DNA from: Streptomyces sp. TLI_053
GTDB taxonomy: Bacteria > Actinomycetota > Actinomycetes > Streptomycetales > Streptomycetaceae
Length of the DNA stretch: 64,000 bases
Assembly (NCBI RefSeq): GCF_900105395.1
Contig: NZ_LT629775.1
Location: 372,001 to 436,000 of the forward strand
Reading direction: 5' to 3'
Every line of letters begins with the position of its first letter. Positions within the stretch are counted from its first letter, which is position 1. The translations under genes and the position numbers were made by a program. The notes under the pieces were generated by a model. That model did not search any database. It had not been told where the DNA came from and saw only the letters and a program-made list of their open reading frames with translations. Of the stretch, positions 34,501 to 59,327 are shown one piece after another.

Positions 34501-37500
34501 CGGCACGGCGGACGCCCCGGGTACGGGCGCGGGGGCAGGCACGGGGGCGGGCTCGGACTCGGCGGGCGGCTGCTCGATGACGACGTGGGCGTTGGTGCCG
34601 CTCAGGCCGAACGAGGACACGCCGGCCCGGCGCGGCCGGCCGGTCTCCGGCCAGGGCGTGGCCTCGGTCAGCAGGGCGACGGCGCCCGCCGTCCAGTCGA
34701 CGTTCGGGGACGGCCGGTCGACGTGCAGGGTCCGCGGCAGCTCGCCGTGCTCCATCGCCAGGACCATCTTGATGATGCCGCCGACCCCGGCGGCGGCCTG
34801 GGTGTGCCCGATGTTCGACTTCAGCGACCCGAGCCGCACCGGCCGGTCGGCCGGCCGGTCCTGGCCGTAGGTGGCCAGCAGCGCGTCGGCCTCGATCGGG
34901 TCGCCCAGCCGGGTACCGGTGCCGTGTGCCTCGACGGCGTCCACGTCGGCGGCCGTCAGCCGGGCGTTCGCCAGCGCGTCGCGGATCACCCGCTGCTGGG
35001 CCAGGCCGCTGGGCGCGGTCAGCCCGTTGCTCGCGCCGTCCTGGTTGATCGCCGAGCCGCGCAGCACCGCGAGCACCGGGTGGCCGTTGCGGCGGGCGTC
35101 CGAGAGACGTTCCAGGAGCAGCAGGCCCACGCCCTCGGCCATGCCGAAGCCGTCCGCCGCGGCGGCGAAGGACTTGCAGCGCCCGTCCTCGGCGAGCCCG
35201 CGCTGCCGGCTGAAACCGGTGAACGACAGCGGGGTGCCCATCACCGTGGCGCCGCCCGCCAGGGCCAGCGCGCACTCGCCCGAGCGCAGCGACTGCGCGG
35301 CGAGGTGGACCGCCACGAGTGACGAGGAGCAGGCCGTGTCCACGGTCACGGCGGGCCCCTGGAGGCCGAGTTGGTAGGCGACCCGCCCGGACAGGACGCT
35401 GGTGGAGATGCCCGCGACGATCAGGCCCTCCACTTCCTCGGGGACGTCGCGCAGCGTGCCGCCGTAGCCCTGGTAGGAGGCGCCGGCGAAGACCCCGGTC
35501 GGGGTGCCGTGCAGGGTCGTCGGGTCGATGCCGGCGCGCTCGATCGCCTCCCAGGCGGTTTCGAGCAGCAGTCGCTGCTGCGGGTCCATGGCCAGGGCCT
35601 CGCGCGGGGAGATCCCGAAGAACCCGGGGTCGAAGCGGTCCGCGTCCCGGACGAAACCGCCCGCGGCGGCGTAGCTCCGGCCGGGCCGGTCGGGGTCCGC
35701 GTCGTACAGCGCGTCGAGGTCCCAGCCCCGGTCGGACGGCAGGCCGGAGACGGCGTCGCGCCCGTCGGCGACCAGGCGCCACAGGTCCTCGGGGGTGCGG
35801 ACGCCGCCGGGGTAGCGGCAGCTCATGGCGACGATCACGACGGGGTCGTCGTCGGCGGCGGGTGCCGCCGCGGGGGGCTGCCGGACGGCGGCGGGCTCCT
35901 CGGCGGCGCCCAGCAGTCCGGTCTCCAGGCGCCCGGCGAGCGCCGTCGCCGACGAGTAGTCGAAGACCACGGTGACCGGGAGCCGCAGGCCGGTGGCGGT
36001 GTTGAGCCGGTTGCGCATGTCCACGGCGGTGAGGGAGTCGAAGCCCAGGTCGCGGAAGGCGCGTCCGGCGGCGACCGCGTCCGGCGAGTCGTGGCCGAGG
36101 ACGGCGGCCGCGTGCGTCCGGACCAGGTCGACCAGCACCCGGGTCCGCTCGGCCGCCGGGAGCGGCTCCAGCCGCTCGCGCAGCGCCGAGGGCGTCCCCC
36201 CGGTGCCGGCCCCGCCGGTCCCCGCTTCGGCGGCCAGCGCGCCGCGCACCTCGGGGAGCTCCCCGATCAGCGGGCTGGGGCGCGCCGAGGTGAAGACCGT
36301 CGCGAAGCGGTCCCAGTCGATGTCGGCGACCACGACCACCGTCTCGTCGTGGTCCAGGACCTGCTGGAGCCCGGTGATCGCGACCGCGGGCGGCATGAAG
36401 AGCACGCCGTGGCCGCGCAGGGTGTCCTCCGCCAGTTCGGCCGCCATCCCGCCGGCCCCGTCCTCGGGGCTCCAGATGCCCCACACCACGGAGGTCGCGG
36501 CGAGGCCCCGGCTCCTGCGGTCCTCGGCGAGGCCGTCGAGGTAGGCGTTGGCGGCGGCGTAGGCACCGTGGACGGCGCTGCCCCACACCCCGGAGATGGA
36601 GGAGAACAGCACGAACGCGTCGAGCGTGTCCCGGTCGAAGAGCAGGTCCAGGTTCCTGGCCCCGCCGACCTTGGCGTGCAGGGTGCCGGCGACCTCCTCC
36701 GCGTCGGTGTCGGGCAGCGGCACCAGCAGCCCGCCCCCGGCGGCGTGGAAGACGGTGCCGATCCGGTGACCGTCCTGTTCGAGGCCGTCCTTCAGGGCGC
36801 GCAGGGCCTCCAGGTCGGCGACGTCGCACGAGGCCAGGGTGACCCGGGTGCCGAGGGCGGCCAGTTCCTCGACGAGCTCCGGCGCCCCCGGCGTGTCCGC
36901 GCCGCGCCGGCTGACCAGCACCAGGTGCCCGGCTCCCCGCCGGGCCAGCCAGCGCGCGATCTGCGTGCCGATCCCACCGGTGCCGCCGGTGATCAGGACG
37001 GTGTCCCCGGGCCGCCAGCTCCGCCGCGGCGCGGTGTCGCCCAGGGCGGAGCGGACCAGCCGCCGGCCGTGGCAGCCGGTGGCCCGGACGGCCACCTGGT
37101 CCTCGTCCCCGGCCTCGCCGGCCAGCACCCGGCACAGCCGACGGGCGGTGTCCCGGTCCAGGACCTCCGGAAGGTCGACGAGGCCGCCCCAGCGCTGCGG
37201 GAACTCCAGCGCGGCGACCCGGCCCAGGCCCCAGAGCAGGCTCTGCGCGGCGCTGACCCCGCCGCCGGTGTCCGTGCCGCCGACCGACACCGCGCCCCGG
37301 GTCGCCCACCACAGGGGCGCGTCGGTCCCGGCGTCGCCGAGGGCCTGCACCAGGACCAGGTTGAGCGCGGTACCCAGCGGGACGGAGGGGTGCGCCGAGT
37401 GCGGGCGCTCGTCCAGGCCCAGCAGCGACAGCACTCCCGCCACCGGGCCGGGCAGCGCGTCGAGGGACGCGCGCACCCGGTCGGCCAGGACGGCGCGCTC

Positions 37501-40500
37501 GGCCTCCGCCGCGGTGATCCGTACGTGGACCACCGCGGCCCCGGCCTGCTCCATGGCGTGGACGGTCGCCTCCGACCGGCGCACCCCGTCCTCGGGCTGA
37601 CCATCGGACGACAGCACGAGCCAGCTGCCGTCCAGCGCGCCCGGGGAGCCCTCGGGCAGGGCCCGCCAGGTCACGCGGTAGCGCCAGGAGTCGACCACCG
37701 AGCGCTCGGTGCGCTCGGTGCGCCAGGTGGCGAGCGCGGGGAGCACCACGTTCAGCGGGTCCTCGGGCGTCACCCCGAGGGTGGCGGTGAACCGGTCCAG
37801 GTCGCCTCCGCCCAGGGCCTCCCAGAAGTCGTCGCCCGCCGAGGGCGTCCCGGACGGACCGCCCGCCCCGGGGCCGGTGTCCTCCAGCCAGTACGGGCGG
37901 CGCTGGAACGGGTAGGTGGGCAGGGAGACGCCGTCCGGACGGTGTCCGGCGAACACCCGCTCCCAGTCGGGCAGCAGGCCGCCCACGTGGGCCTCGCCCA
38001 GGGACGTCAGGAAGCGGTCGAGACCGCCCTCGCCGCGCCGCTGTGTACCCACGATCACGGCGGGGCCCTGCGCGGAGTCGGCGACGTCGGCCGCGTCGGC
38101 GGTCTGCTGGACACCGAAGGTGAGCACGGGGTGCGGGCTGGACTCGACGAAGAACCGGAAGCCCTCCCCCAGCAGCGTCGTGGTCGCCCGCTCGAACTCC
38201 ACCGTCTCCCGCAGATTGCGGTACCAGTACCCGGAGTCCAGGGCCTTGGTGTCCAGCCAGTCGCCCGTCACCGTGGAGAAGAACGGCACCGCACCCGGGA
38301 GGGGGGTGATGCCGGCCAGGTCCGCGAGCAGCTCCTCGCGGATCTCCTCCACGTGCGAGGAGTGCGACGCGTAGTCGACCTCGATCGCGCGCGCCCGCAC
38401 ACCCTCGGAGACCAGCTTGTCCACCAGCTCCGTGACCGCGTCCGCGTCACCGGAAACCACCGTCGACGAGGGGCCGTTGACCGCCGCCACCGACAACCGC
38501 CCCGCCCAGGAAGCGATCCGCTCCCGCACCCCGTCCACCGGCAACGGCACCGAGGCCATACCGCCAAGACCCGCCAGAACCCTGATCGCGCGGGAACGCA
38601 GCGCCACCACCCGCGCCCCGTCGTCGATGCTCAGACCGCCCGCCACCACCGCCGCTGCGATCTCGCCCTGGGAATGGCCCACCACCGCGTCCGGAACGAC
38701 GCCGAACGAACGCCACACCTCCGCCAACGACACCATCACCGCCCACAGCACCGGCTGCACCACATCCACCCGCGCCAACAGCGCCTCCGAACCCAACGCC
38801 TCCACCAACGACCAGTCCACGTAAGGCGCCAGAGCACGCCCGCACTCCGCCATCCGCCCCGCGAACACCGCAGACCCGGCCAGCAACTCCGCAGCCATCC
38901 CCACCCACTGCGAACCCTGACCCGGGAACACCAGCACCGCACGACCCGACGACACCCCGTCGCCCCGTACCAGTCCCGGCAGGGACCGGCCCTCGGCCAG
39001 GGCCTTCACGCCGTCGAGCAACTCGCTCCGGTCTCCGCCCACGACCACGGCCCGCCGCTCGAAGGCGGTCCGCGTGAGGGCGAGGGCGCGGCCGGTGTCG
39101 TCGGCCCGCAGAGGTCCGGGACGGGCGCTCAGGTGGGCCAGCAGGCGGGCCGCCTGGTCGCGCAGCGCCTCGTCGGTGCGCCCCGACAGCACCCAGGGAA
39201 GCGGGTGCGCGTCGCCACCGGCCGCAGGTCCGGCCGGTTCGGCCGGTTCGGCGTCCTCCACCGGGGCCTGTTCCAGGATCAGATGGGCGTTGGTGCCGCT
39301 GACACCGAAGGCGGACACCCCGGCCCGGCGCGGGCGTTCCGTGTCGTCCCAGGCGCGGGCCTCCGAGAGGATCTCCACGGCTCCCGAGGACCAGTCCACC
39401 ATGGGCGTCGGCCGGTCCGCGTGCAGGGTCCTGGGCAGTTCGCCGTGCTCCATCGCCAGCACCATCTTGATGACGCCGCCCACTCCGGCCGCCGCCGAGG
39501 TGTGGCCGATGTTCGACTTCAACGAGCCCAGCCACAGCGGTCGTTCGGCGGGCCGGCCCCGGCCGTAGGTGGCCAGCAGGGCCTGCGCCTCGATCGGGTC
39601 GCCCAGGGTGGTGCCGGTGCCGTGCGCCTCCACCACGTCCACCTCGGACGCGGTCAGACCCGCGTCCGCCAGCGCCGCCCGGATCACCCGCTGCTGCGAC
39701 GGACCGCTCGGCGCCGTCAGACCGTTGCTCGCACCGTCCTGGTTCGTGGCCGAACCCCGGACGACGGCCAGCACCGGGTGCCCGTTGCGGCGGGCGTCCG
39801 ACAACCGCTCCAGCAGCAGCACGCCGGCACCCTCGGACCAGCCGGTTCCGTCCGCGCCGGCCCCGAACGCCTTGCAGCGTCCGTCGGCCGACAACGCGCG
39901 CTGGCGGCTGAACGCCACGAACGCGTCGGGGGTCGCCATCACCGACACCCCGCCGGCCAGGGCCAGCGTGCAGTCGCCCGCCCGCAGGGCCCGGATCGCC
40001 AGGTGCAGGGCGACCAGGGAGGAGGAGCAGGCCGTGTCCACGGTGACCGCGGGCCCTTCCAGGCCCAGGGTGTAGGCGATCCGGCCGGAGACCACGCTGC
40101 TCGCGGTCCCGGTGTCCAACAGGCCCTGGACCTCGGGGAGGTGGCGCGAGCCCGCCCCGTAGCCGTTGCCGATCGCCCCGAGGAAGACGCCCGTGGCGGT
40201 GCGCCGCAGCGTGCGGGGGTCGATCGCGGCCCGCTCGACCGCCTCCCAGGCGGTCTCCAGTGCCAGCCGCTGCTGCGGGTCCGTCGCCAGGGCCTCGCGC
40301 GGCGAGATGCCGAAGAACTCCGCGTCGAAGTCGGCCGCGTCGTGGAGGAAGCCGCCGTGCCGGGTGTAGGAGGTACCGGGCCGCTCGGGGTCCGGGTCGT
40401 ACAGGCCCTCCAGGTCCCAGCCGCGGTTCACCGGCCAGGCGGAGATCGCGTCGGCACCCCGGGAGACCAGGTCCCACAGCAGTTCCGGCGTGTCGGCGCC

Positions 40501-40641
40501 GCCGGGGTAGCGGCAGGCCATGGAGACGATGGCGATCGGTTCGTGGCGGGCCTGCTCGGCCTCGCGCAGTTGCCTCCGGGCGTCACCCAGGTCCGCGGTG
40601 GCGCGCCTGAGGTAGTCGAGCAGCTTCTTGTCGTCGGACAT
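25600..40641 (-). CDS. bafAII: Modular type I PKS, modules 4-6; BafAII-like
   Basis: A 5013-residue PKS with three modules. Module 4: docking coiled coil, KS (34-455), AT (GHSQG near 659, YASHS near 759, methylmalonyl), A-type KR (GVWGSA motif, Tyr near 1360), ACP (Ser near 1534). Module 5: KS (1599-2015), AT (GHSQG near 2224 with FAGHS near 2324), B-type KR (LDD near 2870), ACP (Ser near 3095). Module 6: KS (3165-3580), AT (GHSVG near 3787, HAFHS near 3892, malonyl), DH ([10 protein letters not shown] near 4097, DAALH near 4275), KR (LAD instead of LDD near 4654, still B-like), ACP (Ser near 4884), docking tail (about 4950-5013, ending [14 protein letters not shown]). The AT of module 5 is the odd one: FAGHS resembles the xAGHS motifs of ethylmalonyl-type ATs, and in bafilomycins this module takes methoxymalonyl-ACP (C14-OMe). 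The module-6 DH has Glu for Gly in HxxxGxxxxP but keeps His and Pro. The start is ATG 40641, 16 nt after the previous stop, so translational coupling is likely. Confidence 0.94.
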   Translation of the reverse strand: MSDDKKLLDYLRRATADLGDARRQLREAEQARHEPIAIVSMACRYPGGADTPELLWDLVSRGADAISAWPVNRGWDLEGLYDPDPERPGTSYTRHGGFLHDAADFDAEFFGISPREALATDPQQRLALETAWEAVERAAIDPRTLRRTATGVFLGAIGNGYGAGSRHLPEVQGLLDTGTASSVVSGRIAYTLGLEGPAVTVDTACSSSLVALHLAIRALRAGDCTLALAGGVSVMATPDAFVAFSRQRALSADGRCKAFGAGADGTGWSEGAGVLLLERLSDARRNGHPVLAVVRGSATNQDGASNGLTAPSGPSQQRVIRAALADAGLTASEVDVVEAHGTGTTLGDPIEAQALLATYGRGRPAERPLWLGSLKSNIGHTSAAAGVGGVIKMVLAMEHGELPRTLHADRPTPMVDWSSGAVEILSEARAWDDTERPRRAGVSAFGVSGTNAHLILEQAPVEDAEPAEPAGPAAGGDAHPLPWVLSGRTDEALRDQAARLLAHLSARPGPLRADDTGRALALTRTAFERRAVVVGGDRSELLDGVKALAEGRSLPGLVRGDGVSSGRAVLVFPGQGSQWVGMAAELLAGSAVFAGRMAECGRALAPYVDWSLVEALGSEALLARVDVVQPVLWAVMVSLAEVWRSFGVVPDAVVGHSQGEIAAAVVAGGLSIDDGARVVALRSRAIRVLAGLGGMASVPLPVDGVRERIASWAGRLSVAAVNGPSSTVVSGDADAVTELVDKLVSEGVRARAIEVDYASHSSHVEEIREELLADLAGITPLPGAVPFFSTVTGDWLDTKALDSGYWYRNLRETVEFERATTTLLGEGFRFFVESSPHPVLTFGVQQTADAADVADSAQGPAVIVGTQRRGEGGLDRFLTSLGEAHVGGLLPDWERVFAGHRPDGVSLPTYPFQRRPYWLEDTGPGAGGPSGTPSAGDDFWEALGGGDLDRFTATLGVTPEDPLNVVLPALATWRTERTERSVVDSWRYRVTWRALPEGSPGALDGSWLVLSSDGQPEDGVRRSEATVHAMEQAGAAVVHVRITAAEAERAVLADRVRASLDALPGPVAGVLSLLGLDERPHSAHPSVPLGTALNLVLVQALGDAGTDAPLWWATRGAVSVGGTDTGGGVSAAQSLLWGLGRVAALEFPQRWGGLVDLPEVLDRDTARRLCRVLAGEAGDEDQVAVRATGCHGRRLVRSALGDTAPRRSWRPGDTVLITGGTGGIGTQIARWLARRGAGHLVLVSRRGADTPGAPELVEELAALGTRVTLASCDVADLEALRALKDGLEQDGHRIGTVFHAAGGGLLVPLPDTDAEEVAGTLHAKVGGARNLDLLFDRDTLDAFVLFSSISGVWGSAVHGAYAAANAYLDGLAEDRRSRGLAATSVVWGIWSPEDGAGGMAAELAEDTLRGHGVLFMPPAVAITGLQQVLDHDETVVVVADIDWDRFATVFTSARPSPLIGELPEVRGALAAEAGTGGAGTGGTPSALRERLEPLPAAERTRVLVDLVRTHAAAVLGHDSPDAVAAGRAFRDLGFDSLTAVDMRNRLNTATGLRLPVTVVFDYSSATALAGRLETGLLGAAEEPAAVRQPPAAAPAADDDPVVIVAMSCRYPGGVRTPEDLWRLVADGRDAVSGLPSDRGWDLDALYDADPDRPGRSYAAAGGFVRDADRFDPGFFGISPREALAMDPQQRLLLETAWEAIERAGIDPTTLHGTPTGVFAGASYQGYGGTLRDVPEEVEGLIVAGISTSVLSGRVAYQLGLQGPAVTVDTACSSSLVAVHLAAQSLRSGECALALAGGATVMGTPLSFTGFSRQRGLAEDGRCKSFAAAADGFGMAEGVGLLLLERLSDARRNGHPVLAVLRGSAINQDGASNGLTAPSGLAQQRVIRDALANARLTAADVDAVEAHGTGTRLGDPIEADALLATYGQDRPADRPVRLGSLKSNIGHTQAAAGVGGIIKMVLAMEHGELPRTLHVDRPSPNVDWTAGAVALLTEATPWPETGRPRRAGVSSFGLSGTNAHVVIEQPPAESEPAPVPAPAPVPGASAVPWVLSGRTAEAVKAQAERLHTYLTEHPELSSADVGHSLATTRTAFEHRAAVVGDDRATLVGGLAALAAGERAPGLVEGTVARQARTVFVFPGQGSQWAGMARELLDRAPAFADRVAACERALAPHLDWSLLAVLREEPDAPPLDRVDVVQPVLFAVMVSLAELWRAHGIVPDAVVGHSQGEIAAACVAGALSLDDAARIVALRSRALLALTGRGGMLFVPQPVEAVRDTLSAGYPALDVAAVNGPTSVTVSGDPAALERLRDQFSEAGVLTWPVPGVDFAGHSPQVEELREELLTLLGGTAPRTADIPFYSTVTGGPLDTLGLDAAYWYENLRRPVEFGRAVDALVADGHHTFVECSTHPALTVWLQEAVEAAGAADGAVVGTLRRDDGGPGRFLAALTELQVRGLPVDWEAVFAGTGARKRPLPTYAFQQQRYWLDTTPDRPADAVTGTDATTGTGPADSGFWEAVDRGDLDALATTLRVEDGEPRASLASLVPTLAAWARGRAGDRTADSWRYRVAWKPLPAPEQPRLTGSWLVVAPAGAVDDPAVAFAVDSLRRNGAAPVLVEAGPDATDRTRFAALLRDAHEHPDGPPAGILSLLALAEEPHGPGSALPLGLTLTVALLQALGDLGTDAPLWCATRGAVSVGRSDRIDSTLQALVWGLGGVAGVEYPQRWAGLVDLPRRLDERAATRLAEALTGPDGEDQLAVRATGLYGRRVVHAGLGDTAPVRDWTPEGTVLITGGTGGLGAQIARWLARTGTAHLLLTSRRGAQAPGADALLAELRGLGAAATAVACDVADPDALAELLAGIPAERPLRAVLHTAGVLDDGVIDSITPERAAGVLRPKLDGARNLDALTRDLDLTAFVLFSSLAGTLGGTGQGSYAAANAYLDALARRRRDLGLPGTSVAWGLWGGESLASGAVAERLVRDGLPAMDPAAATTALRRALDHDDTAVLVADFAWDRFTRAFTALRPSAAIGDLPEVRAVLAAAGPRGAADGAEPPAARLAALPPAERDRALLDLVRREVAAVLGHPGPEAVAPDQAFKDIGFDSLIAVELRNRLAAATGLRLSVTLAFDYPTATALAGHLRAELPGAPATGTSDAPGQPTAAAAVPEDEAIAVVAMSCRYPGGVSTPEELWELVAGGQDAITGFPTGRGWDLDGLYDPDPDRVGSTYAREGGFLHDADRFDPAFFGISPREALTIDPQQRLLLELSWEAFERAGIDPLSLKGSASGVFVGCSHHDYGSRVTEPSEEFEGYLGIGSAGSVASGRISYSLGLEGPAVTVDTACSSSLVAVHLAARSLRAGECSLALAGGVTVMSTPGAFVEFSRQRVLAEDGRCKPFAAAADGTSWAEGAGLLVLERLSDARRNGHPVLALVRGSAVNQDGASNGLTAPNGPSQQRVIRAALADAGLSAAEVDAVEAHGTGTRLGDPIEAQALLATYGRERGEREPLWLGSLKSNIGHGQAAAGVAGIIKMIQAMRHGTLPRTLHVDAPTPHVDWSAGAVRLLTDDTPWPETGRPRRAAVSSFGVSGTNAHTILEQPAEPAPAAAPAPAPATTPDTPALPWLLSARGADALREQAARLLRHVERTPALAVADLGRSLALNRSAFEYRAALTGTDRQALLQGLAALAAGEPSADLVTGVTGPAAKTAFLFAGQGSQRTGMGAGLYARFPVFADAFDAVCAELDPLLDHPLREVIDAAPGDPGHGLLDRTEYTQPALFALGVALFRLVEHWGVRPDRLLGHSVGELAAAHVAGVFTLPDAAALVVARGRLMQALPEGGAMTALAAGEEEVLPLLAGREAEVGLAAVNGPASTVISGAAAAVDEIAAVLAARGRKTRRLRVSHAFHSPLMEPMLAEFREVVARTVPGEALITVVSDLTGEPATAEQLGSPDYWVEHVRGTVRFQDGVRHLERDGVTAFLELGPDGALTAMGQDCLTGATGGPVLVPLLRKDRPEAPAATAALARLHVTGLPVDWNAVHAGGPSRPAVDLPTYAFRRDSYWLPAGPAAAGLPAAGLLTVDHPLLGAGTELADSDGFLFTSRFSVRSHPWLADHGVYEGVLFPATAFLELAVRAGDQLGCDQVEELTLEAPLVLPAGGAVTLQLTVGSADASGTRPLSVHARAAEDGPDAPWTRHASGLLGSAAAPDPTDPTDPTDPADAGAWPPPGAVPLDTEGLYDRFAGGGFAYGPAFQGLRAAWRLGDEVYAVASLPEEQRPDAAAFGLHPALLDAALHALVFDVLEGPAQGWLPFSWNGVRLHASGATELRLRLTPIGRDTVAVRATDAVGRPVVSARSLVLRPVSADRFKATRAGHHEELFRPEWQALPERAATGTVPGPESWTVLGAGTPLLSGAAPLPGRPVTDLAALSALLDAGAPAPRLVLAACPPAPAPDAPPGTLRDAVHDGLGTVLALLRDWLAEERLTGSKLVLVTAGAVPVSGDDVPDPALAALWGLVRSAQTENPDRFVLLDLDAHDTPPALLAEALASGEPQLAIRAGAVHLARLARVPLAAGGRTSGWGGDGTVLITGGTGAIGAHVARHLAAEHGVRHLLLTSRSGPAADGAAELLAELAALGANAEIAACDAADRDALAALLAALPPAHPLTGVVHAAGVLADGVVATMTSEQLDLALRPKVDAAINLHELTAGLELTEFVLFSSIAGVFGGMGQGNYAAANAFLDALAHRRRADGLPGRSLAWGLWANSTGMTGGLTEADLRRIARGGIVAFDPARGLALFDTAGTLDEPVLLPLRLDTAAVRAQAGTGGVPALLRGLVRAAARRGAAGPATGTGPDGPEALMRRLGSLDEPRRVRVLLDLVRSHAALVLGHSGPAAVEPGRGLLEVGFDSLTAVELRNRLRAATGHPLPATLLFDHPTPAAIAAHLAAELVVDAGPGPLPGLAELDRLAGALDGVPDDPADRARLADRLRELLGRLDPAATAAGGDGTAADSIEDRMDGASDDELFDLIDNELGLS
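38120..38950. repeat. Homogenised AT segment in module 4
   Basis: AT core of module 4. It matches the module-8 copy around the YASHS motif and the module-10/11 copies around the GHSQG to GQGSQ region. The similarity fades downstream, where the post-AT linker belongs to a different lineage ([20 protein letters not shown]). Confidence 0.75.
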
Positions 40642-40657
40642 CAGGGACAGCTCTCTC

Positions 40658-55048
<14,391 letters not shown>

Positions 55049-55408
55049 CGTGACTTCGGACTCCTTCACCGCGATCAGGATCATCAGTCGCCGGACCGCG
55101 GCGGGGTGCCCGCTCCCACGGGTCGCGCGCCGACCGGGACGCCATCGTCGTGCCCGGCCTGTACCGCCACCGGACCGCGACGTCGATCTTGCCCAAGGCG
55201 CATAGCGTCCCGATAGCGCAGGCCGCGACACGGCGCGGGCACGGGGAGCGGACGGGTCGCGGCAGACCGGACGGGTCGCGGCGGACCGGACGGGTCGCGG
55301 CGGACCGGGTGGGTCGCGGCGGAGCAGTGGGTTACGGCGGAGAGGGAGAGCCGCACGCACCCCGTGGGCCGGGTCGGCCGTCCGTTCCGGCGGACCTATG
55401 CTGAGCCG
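55049..55408. promoter_or_regulatory. Divergent upstream region of the PKS genes
   Basis: A 360-nt gap between the bafAI-like start (55048, minus) and a plus-strand gene (start 55409). It must hold the PKS promoter if the five genes form one transcript. Visible elements are the AAGGAG ribosome site at 55061-55066, two ATAGC boxes on the plus strand (55202-55206 and 55213-55217, 11-bp period, GCTAT on the sense strand), and the 19-bp repeat array at 55250-55342. An 11-bp period is typical of SARP-type activator boxes, but two 5-bp boxes are weak evidence. I cannot name a clear -35/-10 pair. Confidence 0.55.
55250..55342. repeat. 19-bp direct repeat array upstream of PKS operon
   Basis: Head-to-tail copies at 55250-55268, 55269-55287, 55288-55306 and 55307-55325, followed by a degenerate partial copy to 55342. 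The third copy reads GGACGGGTCGCGGCGGACC; the second is identical, the first differs at one base and the fourth at three. The array lies about 200 nt upstream of the PKS start and about 70 nt upstream of the divergent gene. It could be a binding array for a regulator or a simple slippage product. Confidence 0.8.
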
Positions 55409-55924
55409 ATGACCGACAACGGCGCACCCACGGAAGGCACGGGCGCTGAACAGCTCGGCGCCGACCCGCAACTGCCCTCGACCGTAAGCATCGCCGGGGT
55501 TGTACTGAGCAGGACGGAGAGCCCTCCGTCACTGGCCTGCTGGAGCGGTTTCTTCCCGGGGCCGACGGGCGCGGCCGAGATCGGGACGAGTCTGGTGATC
55601 GAGCCGGCCGCCCCGCCGGACGAGGCCACCCTCCGTTTCGCCCACGACATCGTGACCCAGTTCGATGTCTTCGTCGACCGCGCTTCGGAGTACTGCCGCA
55701 CCCGACTCCGGGAAGCGCGCTTCGGACTCACCACCGAGGAACTGAGCTGGCTCGACCGTCCGGAGTTGCCACTGGCAGGTCCTGAAGCAACCGTGTGGGC
55801 CGACCGGACGTGGGCGATCCGTTTCACGGAGAGCAGGCTCCGGCTGGCGGACCCCTACGGAATCCTCGTGACGTTCGACGGAAGGCGGCCCGTCGAGGTC
55901 GAGGGCCTCGACGACGGGCAATGA
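55409..55924 (+). CDS. Hypothetical protein, 171 residues
   Basis: I do not recognise the family. The protein is acidic and soluble, without a signal peptide or membrane segment. A low-complexity N-terminus (about 25 residues) leads into a compact domain: a beta-rich first part (VSIAGVVLSRTESPP..., SLVIEPAAPP), a helical middle (FAHDIVTQFDVFVDRASEYCRTRL) and a beta-rich C-terminus (WAIRFTESRLRLADPYGILVTF). The size and alternation are reminiscent of small immunity-type or DUF proteins found next to toxins, but no neighbour supports that. The start is ATG 55409; the frame remains open to 55364 but the extra residues are arginine-rich and unlikely. Upstream TATGCT at 55397-55402 could be a -10 element, which would imply a very short leader. 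It is divergent from the PKS genes and convergent with the gene at 56114. Confidence 0.7.
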   Translation: MTDNGAPTEGTGAEQLGADPQLPSTVSIAGVVLSRTESPPSLACWSGFFPGPTGAAEIGTSLVIEPAAPPDEATLRFAHDIVTQFDVFVDRASEYCRTRLREARFGLTTEELSWLDRPELPLAGPEATVWADRTWAIRFTESRLRLADPYGILVTFDGRRPVEVEGLDDGQ

Positions 55925-56066
55925 ACCGCCCGCCGCGCCATCGGGCTTGGGTTCACGGGTGGCGGTCGGGTCGGCGGTCCCGGCGGTGCGCCCACCGCCA
56001 CAGCACGCCCCGCGCGTGGCGGGCCGTCGGCGGTGCGCCGGCGGACCCGGCAGGGGCAGCCGTCGT

Positions 56067-56100
56067 CGCCCCTGCGACGCGGGAACCGGTCGCAGGGGCG
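56067..56100. terminator. Stem-loop terminator between convergent genes
   Basis: A perfect 12-bp stem, CGCCCCTGCGAC at 56067-56078 pairing with GTCGCAGGGGCG at 56089-56100, around a 10-nt loop. It lies between the stop at 55924 (plus) and the stop at 56114 (minus), so it can serve both. No U-tract follows, as is usual in actinomycetes. Confidence 0.7.
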
Positions 56101-56113
56101 GAACCGCGAGGGA

Positions 56114-57382
56114 CTACGGCCGCCAGACCACGGGCAGGTGGGAGGCGTACATGTTGCTTCCGTGAATCAGTCGGACCCCGGCGACGAGACCGGCGTCGTT
56201 GACGAACAGGGCGGCCGCGTACGGCTCGCCCGCGCCGACCGGCAGCACGGTGGCCGTCCCGTCGGGGCTCCAGCGCATCGCCTGCCGGTACTCGCGGGCG
56301 GGAATACCGCTCCAGGTGTATCCGACGACGACGGCGGAGGCGTTGATGCCGCTGGGCACAGTGCCCGATACACCGGCGGGCGCCCCGAGCGTCCTGCGCG
56401 CACCACCGGGGCGCCAGAGGGCCGCGTCCTGCCGGGCGGTGTCCGGGTCGGCGGGCGGCACGGTGCCCGCGATGTGGCCCGAGGCGTTGAGCACCGTGGC
56501 AGTGGTGCCCGCGCCCAGGTCCCGGCGGCTGTGGTCAGCGGCCCAGACCAGGGCGTGCCCGGCACCGGAGTCGGGATCCGCCGTCCCGCCACCGATCACG
56601 GTTCCCGCGTCGTTGATGCCGGTGGCGGACGTGTAGCGGTAGGCCGGTGGTGCACCGAGGGCGGTGACGGCCCCGCCGGGGCTCCAGACCACCGCGTGCC
56701 GGGGGTCGAGGGAACCGGCCCCCGCAGAGTAACCGACCACCGTGCCGGAGCTGTTGATCGCGGTGGCGACGGTGCGGACGTCTCCGGCGAGCGCGGCGAG
56801 CGCGACCACCGTGCCGTCCGGGCGCCACGCCACGGCGTGCTCCTGTCCCGCGTCGTTCCAGGAGTAACCGACGGCGGTTCCCCCGCTGTTGACGGCGGTG
56901 GGCCGGCTGTACACGTCGCCGGGCAGCGCCGCCAGGGCGGCGGCGGTGGCGGCTCCGGGGGCCCAGCGAACGGCGTGTCCGCCGCCCGGCAGGCCGGACT
57001 GCCAGGAGAACCCGACCACGGTGCCCGCGTCGTTGAGCGCGACGGTCCTGCTGTACTGGTCGCCGGGGAGCGGGTCGAGAACGGCGACGGTGTGGTCGTC
57101 GTCCCAACGCACCGCGCGGGGGCCGTCACCGGGGCTGCCGGAGGACACGCTCCCGATGACGACGCCGAGCCCGTTGACCCCGGTGGGGTCGCCGAAGGGC
57201 GTGCCGGGCGGGGTGGGCAGCGCGACGGCCACGGAAGGTGCCGTGCCGCGGCCGACGGCGGCCGCGCTGGGTACGGCCGGCGCCGCGAGAGCGACGGCGG
57301 CCGCGGCGGTGGCCACCGCGACGGCGGCCCGTAACGCGCCGGTGGTGCGGAGGATCGCTCGGGTGGCTGCGGGTGTGCTCAT
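56114..57382 (-). CDS. Secreted HAF-type repeat protein
   Basis: A 422-residue protein with a Sec-type signal peptide: an Arg-containing N-region, a long Ala/Val-rich hydrophobic stretch (about 18-35) and a likely cleavage site after AAA near residue 42. The mature part is built of about eight repeats of 40-50 residues with a core like ALNDAGTVVGFSW, AVNSGGTAVGYSW and GINDAGTVIGGG, each with HAVRW/HAVVW-type strands. This is the pattern of HAF extracellular repeat proteins, thought to be beta-rich and propeller-like; their biochemical role is not known. No sortase motif or membrane anchor is seen, so it is probably released. The start is ATG 57382 with AGGAAG about 8 nt upstream. It ends at TAG 56114-56116. 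It has no evident link to the PKS. Confidence 0.85.
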   Translation of the reverse strand: MSTPAATRAILRTTGALRAAVAVATAAAAVALAAPAVPSAAAVGRGTAPSVAVALPTPPGTPFGDPTGVNGLGVVIGSVSSGSPGDGPRAVRWDDDHTVAVLDPLPGDQYSRTVALNDAGTVVGFSWQSGLPGGGHAVRWAPGAATAAALAALPGDVYSRPTAVNSGGTAVGYSWNDAGQEHAVAWRPDGTVVALAALAGDVRTVATAINSSGTVVGYSAGAGSLDPRHAVVWSPGGAVTALGAPPAYRYTSATGINDAGTVIGGGTADPDSGAGHALVWAADHSRRDLGAGTTATVLNASGHIAGTVPPADPDTARQDAALWRPGGARRTLGAPAGVSGTVPSGINASAVVVGYTWSGIPAREYRQAMRWSPDGTATVLPVGAGEPYAAALFVNDAGLVAGVRLIHGSNMYASHLPVVWRP

Positions 57383-57872
57383 GACGTTCGCTTCCTGTCT
57401 CGTCGACTGTGCGGATCGGCTGGACGGTGACCGGACGGGTCGGCCAAGGCCGGCCCTCGTGAACTGCGCACGGTGCGGGAGCTGTTGACGCGACGTACGG
57501 CGACACCGGTCGGCCCTGGCCGGGGCCCGGTGCGGTCCCAGTCTCCGCCACCGCGGGCCGCACCCGCAGGCCGATCGGCAAGCTACTGACAGGACGCAGA
57601 CACGGAGCCGGCGAGGTACCGGGCCGGGTCACCGACATGGATGACGCCGGACGTCCTCCCCCGGTGGGAGATCGTGGACGGCGGTCGACTCGCGCACGGC
57701 ACAAGCCCGTTCTCCGGGGGAACCGGGACTGCCCTCACCGCCCGCCGGCTCTGCCCTCGGGTACCTGGCGCCCGCGGGCCCGCCCGGCGTATCCATGACA
57801 AGGGCCTGCGCGAGACGTACGCAGGGCATGGACATCACCTACGGCCCCGATCCGCCGACGGAGGAAGCGCCA
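57383..57872. other. Divergent intergenic region, 490 nt
   Basis: It lies between two divergent starts and should hold both promoters. I see no convincing gene, RNA or matched -35/-10 pair. The only clear sites are the ribosome sites next to each start: AGGAAG for 57382 and GGAGG at 57860-57864 for 57873. The frame of the plus-strand gene remains open back to ATG 57795 and ATG 57828, which would be alternative starts. Confidence 0.5.
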
Positions 57873-59228
57873 GTGCACAACCACGCGAAGGCCGGGCCGA
57901 ACGCCACCGAGGACGCCCGGACGACGGTCCGCAGGCCGGCCGGCGCACCACCCGCACAGGCCTCCGGGCTCCTCGGGCTGCAGGCGACGGTGGGGAACTC
58001 GGTGGTCGTCCAGCGCCTGAAGCAGCAGCACCGCCACGGTGCGGGGTGCGGCCACGAGGCGGAAGAGGCGCCGGTCCAGCGCTCGGCCGTCCACGACGTG
58101 CTGCGGGCCGGCGGCCGGCCGCTGGACGGCGGTACGCGCGCGGACATGGAGAGGCGGCTGGGCGCCGACTTCTCCGACGTCCGCATCCACGACGGCAGCG
58201 CGGCGAAGGCGTCGGCGGCCGAGGTGGGCGCCCGGGCGTACACCAGTGGGAACCACGTGGTGATCGGGGACGGCGGCGCCGACAAGCACACGCTCGCCCA
58301 CGAACTCACCCACGTGATCCAGCAGCGCCGGGGCCCCGTCGCGGGTACGGACAACGGAGCGGGCCTGCGGGTCTCCGACCCCTCCGACCGCTTCGAGCGG
58401 GAGGCGGAGAGCAACGCGCGCCGCGCCATGAGCGGGGCGGCGCCGAGGACCGAACAGCACGCGCACGAGGCGGGCCGGGCCGGCCGGGGGGCCGCCCAGG
58501 AGGCGGTCCAGCGCTGGGCCGCACAGGCCGGCCCGGGTCAGCAGCAGATGACGGTCTCGGCGAACGGCGTCTTCGCCGTCCCGAACGCCGACGCCACGTC
58601 GATCTGGATCCGCGTCAGCGCGCCCGCGGGGTCCTACTCCCCGGCCCTGCGCCCGACGAGCACGGCGCAGCAGGCCCTCTTCGGCGGCACGGAGCTGTAC
58701 CAGGAGCACGAGCTGGCGCGCAACATCCTGGACGACTGCCTCCACACGGCGGAGGAGATCATGCACAACGCCGTCGGAGAGCTGGCCGACGGCGCGAACA
58801 GCAACGTCCGTACGAGCGCGGGGCTCAAGGCCTTCGGCATGTCGGACGAGCAGAACCGCGACCGCGCAGGCGACTTCCAGGGGGCGACGGACCGCAACGC
58901 CAGCCCGGTGGTGGGACAGTCCTACCTGATGCTCGCCATGAACCCCGGCGAGGAGATCATGTCGCAGTACCACGCCGCAGCGGTGGTGGGGATGGACGGC
59001 CAGGACACGGTGACGATGGAGGCCTTCGCCGGAAGCGGCCAGACGGCCGCGAACCCGATGACTTACACGATCGGTACGGTGGCCTCCTTCCACGACTACT
59101 GGACGGGCGCGTACTACACCCCGTACTACCCGGAAGTCACCATGAAGACCGTGGTCCTCGTCAAGCGCGGCAAGGGCCGCCGGGTGGCAGCGGGCTCGGA
59201 ACAGCCGGTCAACCCCAACGTCGCCTAG
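57873..59228 (+). CDS. eCIS-core (DUF4157-like) domain protein, possible effector or protease
   Basis: A 451-residue protein. The N-terminal part carries the signature of the eCIS-core/DUF4157 family: LLGLQATVGNSVVVQRL, then GADFSDVRIHDG, GARAYTSGNHVVIG and a zincin-like HELTH at 143-147 followed by VIQQRRG. Family knowledge: such domains accompany extracellular contractile injection systems and toxin-like proteins, and many actinomycetes have several. The C-terminal half (about 225-451) is unfamiliar; it has Cys289 in DDCLHTAEE and His367 in SQYHAAAVV, spaced and placed as in papain-like or NlpC-like cysteine proteases, but that assignment is only an inference. There is no signal peptide, which fits loading into an injection particle rather than Sec export. 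The start GTG 57873 is preferred because GGAGG sits 8 nt upstream and VHNHA resembles usual starts of the family; ATG 57795 or 57828 would add 26 or 15 residues. No sheath, baseplate or other eCIS gene is in the window. Confidence 0.82.
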   Translation: MHNHAKAGPNATEDARTTVRRPAGAPPAQASGLLGLQATVGNSVVVQRLKQQHRHGAGCGHEAEEAPVQRSAVHDVLRAGGRPLDGGTRADMERRLGADFSDVRIHDGSAAKASAAEVGARAYTSGNHVVIGDGGADKHTLAHELTHVIQQRRGPVAGTDNGAGLRVSDPSDRFEREAESNARRAMSGAAPRTEQHAHEAGRAGRGAAQEAVQRWAAQAGPGQQQMTVSANGVFAVPNADATSIWIRVSAPAGSYSPALRPTSTAQQALFGGTELYQEHELARNILDDCLHTAEEIMHNAVGELADGANSNVRTSAGLKAFGMSDEQNRDRAGDFQGATDRNASPVVGQSYLMLAMNPGEEIMSQYHAAAVVGMDGQDTVTMEAFAGSGQTAANPMTYTIGTVASFHDYWTGAYYTPYYPEVTMKTVVLVKRGKGRRVAAGSEQPVNPNVA

Positions 59229-59273
59229 ATTCGCCGGTGGTGCCGCGCGGCCGAACCCGGCGCACGGACGGAC

Positions 59274-59315
59274 GGGCGGGTCCCGCACCACCGGGTGGTG
59301 GTGCGGGACCCGCCC
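59274..59315. terminator. Perfect 19-bp stem-loop between convergent genes
   Basis: The left arm at 59274-59292 pairs without mismatch with 59297-59315 around a 4-nt loop (GGGT). The arm begins GGGCGGGTCCC. It lies between the stop of the eCIS-core protein (59228, plus) and the stop of the PRC-barrel gene (59328, minus), and is symmetrical, so it should terminate both strands. Confidence 0.88.
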
Positions 59316-59327
59316 GGGCCGACGGAG

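Noticed and set aside
55049-55471. N-terminal extension of the loading-module PKS, including ATG 55084
   Set aside because: It would translate the 19-bp repeat array and promoter region into Arg/Pro-rich sequence. ATG 55048 has AAGGAG upstream; ATG 55084 has none.
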